Origin: Candidatus Shapirobacteria bacterium
Lineage (GTDB): Bacteria; Patescibacteriota; Microgenomatia; UBA12405; JAUWLS01
NCBI GenBank assembly: GCA_030667285.1
Contig: DAOUWE010000006.1
Location: 1 to 12,007, forward strand
Direction of reading: 5' to 3'
Length of the DNA stretch: 12,007 nucleotides
The notes beneath the pieces were generated by a model. It saw only the letters and a program-made list of their open reading frames with translations. It searched no databases and was not told where the DNA came from. This document shows positions 1 through 4,940 of this stretch, one piece after another. The position numbers and the translations under genes are program-made. Position 1 is the first letter of the stretch, and each line of letters opens with the position of its first letter.

Positions 1-1
1 A

Positions 2-361
2 AGAAATACAGAAGCGATAAGGCGGTTGGAAAAGGCAATTGAAAGTGCAAGAGGGTCTGTGTCGTTTGGGCGGATTGGTCAGGTTTTTTCGCCCAATGCC
101 AGGGTGACCGATCCGAAGGAGCAGCAAGGGATAGAACTGGAACGACTTCAGACAGCTTTGGATATTGAGACCGGAGCAAGAAGTGAGCTCCCGATGGGAC
201 AGGAACAGCCGGGACGGGTCATGAGGGCATCCCCTCGGCCCAGGGGACAAAGGATGCGCTGGAATTCAGAAAAACGGAGCTATGAGCCTATCGGTGAAGT
301 GGCAATAAAATCTCAAAAGCCGAAGGATAATGAAGGACATGACGGTTCTCTTTGGAGCTAG
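2..361 (+). CDS. C-terminal end of unrecognised protein (partial)
   Basis: This frame is open from the left edge to the TAG at 359-361, so the gene starts outside the window; a TTG at 26 is only an internal candidate start. The visible 119 residues are hydrophilic and charged, with an early helical, Arg/Glu-rich part and a Pro/Gly/Arg-rich second half that looks disordered. I do not recognise a family. The DNA is GC-richer than the rest of the window (40 of 60 bases are G or C in 181-240), which could reflect transfer or just composition bias. It ends 93 bases before rpsB with a promoter between, so it is probably not in the rpsB operon. Confidence 0.55.
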   Translation, partial: RNTEAIRRLEKAIESARGSVSFGRIGQVFSPNARVTDPKEQQGIELERLQTALDIETGARSELPMGQEQPGRVMRASPRPRGQRMRWNSEKRSYEPIGEVAIKSQKPKDNEGHDGSLWS

Positions 362-365
362 TTTG

Positions 366-374
366 TGTTAAAAT
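366..374 (+). promoter_or_regulatory. Extended -10 promoter for rpsB
   Basis: The sequence TGTTAAAAT is an extended -10 element (TG, one base, TAAAAT). The expected -35 position (about 346-351, TTCTCT) matches poorly, as is common for extended -10 promoters. Transcription would start near 381, giving a leader of about 74 bases before rpsB that contains the stem-loop at 391-433. Confidence 0.5.
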
Positions 375-390
375 TTCTACTTAAAGTATC

Positions 391-433
391 GAGCTTGGAA
401 GGTTTTCCTCCCCTAAGGGGTCACCAAGTTTTT
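391..433 (+). promoter_or_regulatory. Branched stem-loop with U-run in rpsB leader
   Basis: An outer helix pairs CTTGG (394-398) with CCAAG (424-428) and can be extended by G-U and A-U pairs to 391/431. It encloses a small AGG-TTTT-CCT hairpin (400-409) and a CCCC-TAA-GGGG hairpin (410-420). A run of five T (429-433) follows directly. It could be an attenuator or an S2 autoregulatory leader, since it lies between the likely start site and the rpsB ribosome binding site at 444-448. It could instead be a terminator for the upstream gene. Confidence 0.5.
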
Positions 434-454
434 AGAGATTAATAAGGAAAATTT

Positions 455-1264
455 ATGACAAAAGCAAAAAAGATCGGAAAAAAGGCGAAGAGTTCATATA
501 AGCCGTCTGTTAACCTAAAAGACTTATTGGAAGCAGGAGTTCATTTTGGACATAGATTGTCAAAGACACATCCCGGATCAAGAGATTATGTTTATGCAGT
601 TCGTGACGGAGCCCAAATAATTGACCTTGGCAAAAGTTATGATGGATTGGAAAGAGCTTGTAATTTCTTGTATGAATTGGTGAAAAGCGGAAAAACTGTG
701 GTTTTTGTGGGTACTAAAAGATCAGTGAAAGACATAATAAAAAAAGAAGCGGTTCGTTTGGGAATGCCTTGGGTAACTACTCGATGGTTAGGAGGAACGA
801 TAAGTAATTGGGGGCAAATTAAGAAAAATGTAGCCAGGCTGGAAAAGTTAAAGAAAGACTTAAAAAAGGGTGTTGAGGGAAGAACAAAAAGAGAAATATC
901 TGAAATGAGGAAGGAAGTTGCCAAGCTGGAAAAGTTTGTGGGTGGACTTCCCAAGGAAGGAAGTCTTTTTGATGCCATGGTGGTAGTGGATATAAAACAG
1001 GAAAAAACAGCGGTTAGAGAAGCCCGAAGAAAAGGTATTCCGGTGGTGGCGATGGTGGATACGAACGTAGATGCAACATTAATCGATTATCCGGTTCCGG
1101 GAAACGATGATGCAAAAAAAAGTGTAGAAATTATTGTTTCTGAATTAGGTAAAGCGATAGAGAAAGGTTTGGGTCCAAGGATGCCAGAAGTCAAAAAGGA
1201 AAAAATCCCGCAGAGCGGAAAGATTAGTGATTCTAATTTGAAAGACAAGGCGAATGACAAGTAA
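455..1264 (+). CDS. rpsB: 30S ribosomal protein uS2
   Basis: This is ribosomal protein S2 of the small subunit, 269 residues. A basic N-terminal extension of about 20 residues precedes the family start LLEAGVHFGHR. Other S2 hallmarks are the FVGTKR segment, the TTRWLGGTISN signature near residues 108-118, and the C-terminal region DAMVVVDIKQEKTAVREA followed by GIPVVAMVDTNVDATLIDYPVPGN. The last 30 residues are charged and probably disordered. The start ATG has AAGGA at 444-448, six bases upstream. The final codons overlap the start of tsf by 11 bases, so translation of the two is probably coupled. The assignment is secure. Confidence 0.97.
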   Translation: MTKAKKIGKKAKSSYKPSVNLKDLLEAGVHFGHRLSKTHPGSRDYVYAVRDGAQIIDLGKSYDGLERACNFLYELVKSGKTVVFVGTKRSVKDIIKKEAVRLGMPWVTTRWLGGTISNWGQIKKNVARLEKLKKDLKKGVEGRTKREISEMRKEVAKLEKFVGGLPKEGSLFDAMVVVDIKQEKTAVREARRKGIPVVAMVDTNVDATLIDYPVPGNDDAKKSVEIIVSELGKAIEKGLGPRMPEVKKEKIPQSGKISDSNLKDKANDK

Positions 1265-1712
1265 AATATCAGTAGAGCTGGTTAAAAAATTGAGAGAAGA
1301 AACGGGGGCGGGGATAATGGATTGTAAGAGGGTGCTTGAGAAAAGCGGAGGAAAAATAGGGAAAGCCAAGGAGATGCTGAAGAAAGAAGGGCTTGAAAAG
1401 GCTCAGAAAAAAAAGGAAAGAGAGGTGAAGGCGGGTTACGTAGCTACTTATACACATTCAACCGGAAGAACAGGAGCGATGATAGAGCTTTTGTGTGAGA
1501 CTGATTTTGTGGCTAAAAATAAGGAATTTGTGGCTCTGGGTAGAGATCTTTGTTTGCAAGTAGTAGCTTTGAAGGCCAAAGATGCAAAAGAGCTTTTGAA
1601 ACAGGATTTTATAAAAGATGGATCTTTGACGGTGGCTAAGTTGATAGACAGCATGATCAGTAAGTTTGGGGAAAATATTAAAATAGGAAAAGTAACCAGA
1701 GCAGAGGTTTAA
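1254..1712 (+). CDS. tsf: Elongation factor Ts, short form
   Basis: EF-Ts is the guanine nucleotide exchange factor for EF-Tu. The N-terminal UBA-like domain (about residues 4-46) contains VKKLREETGAGIMDCKR. The EF-Ts signature TDFVAKN lies at residues 83-89. The protein ends at residue 152 after a segment like the end of the N-terminal core half (GENIKIGKVTRAEV). The second core half and coiled-coil of the E. coli protein (about 283 residues) are missing. It is shorter even than the Thermus type (about 196), which works as a dimer, so dimerisation is likely here too. The ATG overlaps the end of rpsB; the ribosome site AAGG at 1247-1250 is weak and close. Confidence 0.95.
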   Translation: MTSKISVELVKKLREETGAGIMDCKRVLEKSGGKIGKAKEMLKKEGLEKAQKKKEREVKAGYVATYTHSTGRTGAMIELLCETDFVAKNKEFVALGRDLCLQVVALKAKDAKELLKQDFIKDGSLTVAKLIDSMISKFGENIKIGKVTRAEV

Positions 1713-1713
1713 G

Positions 1714-1740
1714 TTTTTGTTTTCCTGTCTTTGTTATAAT
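1714..1740 (+). promoter_or_regulatory. Extended -10 promoter for frr
   Basis: TGTTATAAT at 1732-1740 is a perfect TATAAT with an extended TG. A T-rich TTTTTG at 1714-1719 is a weak -35 candidate with a short 15-base spacer. The start site is expected about seven bases after the -10, which coincides with the frr ATG at 1747. Confidence 0.6.
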
Positions 1741-1746
1741 TCGTTT

Positions 1747-2307
1747 ATGTTGGATAAAGAAAATCTTGAGGCAAAAATGGATAAGGTGGTGGATGTTTTT
1801 GTAAATGATATTGCTAGTATTCGAACAGGTAGGGCAAATCCGGCCTTGATTGAAGATGTTGAGGTGGAGGCTTATGAGGGACAGAAAATGAGGATTAAAG
1901 AACTGGGTAGTATTACCGCTCCCGATGCCAGAACCTTGATGATTCAGGTTTGGGATCAGAATGTTTTGAAAGAAGTAAAAAATGGTTTGGCGGCGGCAAA
2001 TTTAGGATTTAATCCGGTGGTAGATGGACTGGTGATTAGGGTTTCTTTGCCGGCCTTGACTGCCGAGCAGAGACAGGATTATTTGAAGCTTTTATCAAAG
2101 AAACTAGAGGGAGTAAAAGTAATGGTTAGAAACATTAGAGGAGGAGAAAGAAGAAGCTTGCAAGAGGCAGAGAAAAAGAAAGAAATATCTGAGGACCAGT
2201 TTCATTTAGGCGAAAAAGAACTTCAGGATATAACAGACAGGTATGTAAAAAAACTAGAGGAAATAAGCAAGAAGAAAGAAGAAGAGATATTGGGTCAAGA
2301 GAATTAA
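1747..2307 (+). CDS. frr: Ribosome recycling factor
   Basis: Ribosome recycling factor works with EF-G to split the post-termination ribosome. The 186 residues match the usual length (about 185). Visible hallmarks are the N-terminal helix, SIRTGRANPALIEDVEVEAYEG, the APDARTLMIQVWD strand region, ISLPALT-like RVSLPALTAEQR, and VRNIRGGERR in the long helices. The open frame extends upstream to 1717, but ATG 1747 fits the family start. No Shine-Dalgarno sequence lies before it, and the -10 ends six bases upstream, so the message is probably leaderless. The pyrH gene that usually separates tsf and frr is absent. Confidence 0.97.
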   Translation: MLDKENLEAKMDKVVDVFVNDIASIRTGRANPALIEDVEVEAYEGQKMRIKELGSITAPDARTLMIQVWDQNVLKEVKNGLAAANLGFNPVVDGLVIRVSLPALTAEQRQDYLKLLSKKLEGVKVMVRNIRGGERRSLQEAEKKKEISEDQFHLGEKELQDITDRYVKKLEEISKKKEEEILGQEN

Positions 2308-2308
2308 A

Positions 2309-3463
2309 GTGAATATATTTTTCTTTTTATTTGCTCTTTCGGTTTTGGTTTTTGTTCATGAGTTGGGTCATTTTTTGGCGGCTAAAAAGGCCGGGATTTT
2401 AGTGGAAGAGTTTGGAATCGGCTTGCCTCCTAGAATTTGGGGTAAAAAAGTGGGAGACACTCTATATAGTATAAATGCCTTGCCGATCGGGGGGTTTGTG
2501 AGAATGTACGGAGAAGAAGTCAGTTTTGTAGAGGGAAAGGCTCGTTCGAGTCAGAAAACACGACAAGGCAAGGGAAAGTCATTTGTAGATAAAAGTTTTT
2601 CAGAAAAAGTGCCGGTGATTATGGGCGGGGTGGTGATGAATCTTTTGTTTGCCGTTCTTGTTTTTGGAGTGGTTTACAGTGTGCTGGGAGTACCGGTAGG
2701 AACAGATAAAGTTAAAGTGGTTGGTTTGTCTCCATCTGCGCCGGCTGAGGAGGCGGGTTTGGAAATTGGAGATTGGCTTTGGTCAGTGAATGATGAAGAA
2801 ATGATAGAGACGGAAAAATTGGTAGACAAGGTAGGGACAGTGGAAGAGGAAGAAGTGACACTTTTAGTGGCCAGAGAGATAGACGAGAGTGGTGGAATAG
2901 AGAAGGAAATAAAGACTTGTCCTTTTTCTGAAGAGGGATATGTTTGTTTTGAGACCAGTGTTGGTTTGAGGCAAAATCCTCCGGAGAGACAGGGAAAAAT
3001 GGGAGTGGCGGTGAGTAATACGGAGACAGTGCGTTATGATTGGTGGCAGATGCCGTTCCGAGGGGTGTGGGTTGGTTTTCAAGAAGCTTATTTTTGGGGT
3101 AAAGTGATCCTTCAGGGTTTGGGGACGATGGTTGTGGGTTTGTTTAGAGGAGAAGTGCCGAGTGATGTGGCCGGTCCGGTAGGTTTGTATCAAGCCAGTT
3201 CACAGATAGCAGAAAGGGACGGGTTTTGGGCATTGTTGCACTTTTTTGGTGTGATTTCGGTTAATTTGGCGATAGTGAATGGTTTGCCCTTGCCGGCTTT
3301 GGATGGGGGAAGGTTAAGTTTTTTGGTGTGGGAAAAGGTAAGTAGGAAAAGGATTAGGCCTGAGGTGGAGATGAAGATAAACAATGTTGGGATGTTGGCC
3401 TTGCTGGCATTGATGGCTTTAGTGGCGATAGGAGATGTATTGAGAGTAGTAAATGGGAGTTAG
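2309..3463 (+). CDS. rseP: RseP-type site-2 membrane metalloprotease
   Basis: This is a site-2 protease (M50 family) that cuts substrates within the membrane, such as anti-sigma factors or signal-peptide remnants. The zinc-binding HELGH is at residues 17-21 in the first membrane segment. The third zinc ligand region NGLPLPALDGG lies at about 324-334. A PDZ-like domain covers about residues 130-220 and contains two cysteines. Further membrane segments are near 100-127, 310-325 and 360-380. The 384-residue length is usual for a single-PDZ form. The GTG start comes one base after the frr stop, so the two genes are coupled. Its stop overlaps that of the glycosidase on the other strand. The natural substrate is unknown. 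Confidence 0.93.
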   Translation: MNIFFFLFALSVLVFVHELGHFLAAKKAGILVEEFGIGLPPRIWGKKVGDTLYSINALPIGGFVRMYGEEVSFVEGKARSSQKTRQGKGKSFVDKSFSEKVPVIMGGVVMNLLFAVLVFGVVYSVLGVPVGTDKVKVVGLSPSAPAEEAGLEIGDWLWSVNDEEMIETEKLVDKVGTVEEEEVTLLVAREIDESGGIEKEIKTCPFSEEGYVCFETSVGLRQNPPERQGKMGVAVSNTETVRYDWWQMPFRGVWVGFQEAYFWGKVILQGLGTMVVGLFRGEVPSDVAGPVGLYQASSQIAERDGFWALLHFFGVISVNLAIVNGLPLPALDGGRLSFLVWEKVSRKRIRPEVEMKINNVGMLALLALMALVAIGDVLRVVNGS

Positions 3464-4839
3464 AGTTTTTTGAGTTCCAGAAGAAGGGCGGTGTTGGGAG
3501 TGAGAGGAAAGTTTCGAGCATAGAAATTAGTGTCGATTGTGGTTTGGGTAATAGTTGTTTTTCCTGGGAAGTGGGTGGTGGTTACTTGGTAAGTTCCGGG
3601 GTCTAGGTTTCTGACATAGACCGGAACGGTTTCGTGGTGAGAATTTCTTTGATCGTAGTTGACGAGTAAAAGTTGAGTGGTGGATCCATTTTGGCTGGCC
3701 AATCCGGTGACCCAGGTGCCTTCACCTTTTAGCATTAATCTTTGTCCATTTAACTTATTTAAAAGTGTTAGGGCTTGATAACGGGGTTTGGGAGTTGCCC
3801 CCTTGGTTTCATGAGTTAAGAGACCCCAGCCGGTTGATTCGTCGCTTCGGGGTTGGGTGCCGTCTTTGATTTCGAAAGTGAAAAGGCGATGAATTTTTCC
3901 GGAAAGTCTGGTGACCAGGGATAATAAATGGGCGGCTCCGAGCTGATTATCGTAGTAGGGATCCGGCTCAGAACTGGGACCGTATTCGGTGATAATTCTT
4001 TCGATGTTGAAATATTCAGGATAGTCAGTAAGGATTTTTGAAAGTTTTTCAAAATCTTTTTCAAAGTCTTGGGGGTTTTTGGTGTATTTGTGCCAGGAAA
4101 CAAAATCCATCCGAAGACCGTTTTCGTGAGCAAACTTAAAAAGGTTTTTGAACCAGTTTTCGTAAAAAGCAGTTACGGAAGGTCCGCCGATTTTGAAAGA
4201 GTTTACGTTTTGGGCTGATTGAGCGCCTTTAGCGGAATGATAATAGAGAGTTTGGTAGTTGGGATCTTTTCCGTAGTGCCAGTTGCCAAAGAGATCCGGT
4301 TCGTTCCAGACTTCATAATAGATACCGGCGAGATTGAGATTGTTTTTGCCGGAATAGTGCTCGACGGTTGCTTGAATCAGATTTTCCCATTCAATCCAGT
4401 CTTTCGGGGGATCGATAATGGAACCGTTTTGGGCAAGAGCGGAGGGCATATAAGACAGAACGAGCATGGGTTTGGCGCCGGTTTTCAAGATAGTTTGAAC
4501 GGCCTGGTCAAGGCCGGAGAAGTTGTAGTTTCCCGATCCTTGGTAAACGTCGAAAAAGTCATAGATATGGTCAAGACGGATGTATTGAGGAGAAAGAGCT
4601 TTGGTTTGAGAAATAACGGGAGCGATCATGTCTTTCGGTTCTTCGCCACCTTGAGCTAAGTTTTGCCAAAGAGCTTTGGGAATAGGCCCTTGGGGATTTT
4701 TAGCGTCGACAAATATGTTGGCCGGTTTTCCGGTGGCAGTTTTTCGAAAATCATTAACTAATTTGAGAGCAAAGAGTAAAAAGGGGAGGGTTGCTAACAA
4801 AAAAAGTGTAGTTTTTAATTTTTTGGTCACTATGTGCAT
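3460..4839 (-). CDS. Membrane-anchored clan GH-A glycoside hydrolase (GH39-like)
   Basis: This is a probable retaining glycosidase with a TIM-barrel fold. Residues 9-27 form one hydrophobic segment, so the enzyme is exported and anchored or has an uncleaved signal. The barrel spans about residues 45-350. EVWNEPDLFGNW contains the likely acid/base E180, and IITEYG contains the likely nucleophile E285; SWHKY (249-252) is also typical of this clan. A beta-rich tail follows (about 370-459). The fold and motifs resemble GH39 beta-xylosidases and related families; the substrate cannot be read from sequence. No Shine-Dalgarno sequence precedes ATG 4839, and GTG 4830 is an alternative start. It is the only minus-strand gene in the window. 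Confidence 0.82.
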   Translation of the reverse strand: MHIVTKKLKTTLFLLATLPFLLFALKLVNDFRKTATGKPANIFVDAKNPQGPIPKALWQNLAQGGEEPKDMIAPVISQTKALSPQYIRLDHIYDFFDVYQGSGNYNFSGLDQAVQTILKTGAKPMLVLSYMPSALAQNGSIIDPPKDWIEWENLIQATVEHYSGKNNLNLAGIYYEVWNEPDLFGNWHYGKDPNYQTLYYHSAKGAQSAQNVNSFKIGGPSVTAFYENWFKNLFKFAHENGLRMDFVSWHKYTKNPQDFEKDFEKLSKILTDYPEYFNIERIITEYGPSSEPDPYYDNQLGAAHLLSLVTRLSGKIHRLFTFEIKDGTQPRSDESTGWGLLTHETKGATPKPRYQALTLLNKLNGQRLMLKGEGTWVTGLASQNGSTTQLLLVNYDQRNSHHETVPVYVRNLDPGTYQVTTTHFPGKTTITQTTIDTNFYARNFPLTPNTALLLELKKL

Positions 4840-4857
4840 GTTACACGAAAGAAGAGG

Positions 4858-4887
4858 TTGACATCAAAATCGCTTTTGTGTTCTAAT
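4858..4887 (+). promoter_or_regulatory. Strong promoter of the cohesin/dockerin operon
   Basis: A perfect -35 TTGACA (4858-4863) is separated by 18 bases from TCTAAT (4882-4887), which is preceded by an extended TG at 4879-4880. This is the best -35 in the window. Transcription should start near 4894, giving a 5' leader of about 47 bases. Confidence 0.75.
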
Positions 4888-4897
4888 GATTTATTGT

Positions 4898-4921
4898 ATT
4901 AACTTCGTTAACCTAGTTAAT
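4898..4921 (+). repeat. Three RTTAAY hexamers at 9-base spacing in 5' leader
   Basis: ATTAAC (4898-4903), GTTAAC (4907-4912) and GTTAAT (4916-4921) are spaced exactly nine bases apart. The first can pair with the second or the third to form short hairpins (for example TTAAC-TTC-GTTAA, 4899-4911). They lie just downstream of the expected start site, so they could be an operator or a weak RNA structure. An A-rich stretch (CAAAAACAACAACAA) without a Shine-Dalgarno sequence follows up to GTG 4941. Confidence 0.4.
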
Positions 4922-4940
4922 TTCGCAAAAACAACAACAA

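Noticed and set aside
4219..4659. 146-codon + strand frame within the glycosidase gene
   Set aside because: The minus-strand frame encodes a full enzyme with both catalytic motifs, so this is a shadow.
4840..4900. Promoter for the glycosidase on the minus strand
   Set aside because: TACAAT (minus strand, 4893-4898) is a possible -10, but the -35 is poor and no ribosome site is visible, so I did not list it as a feature.
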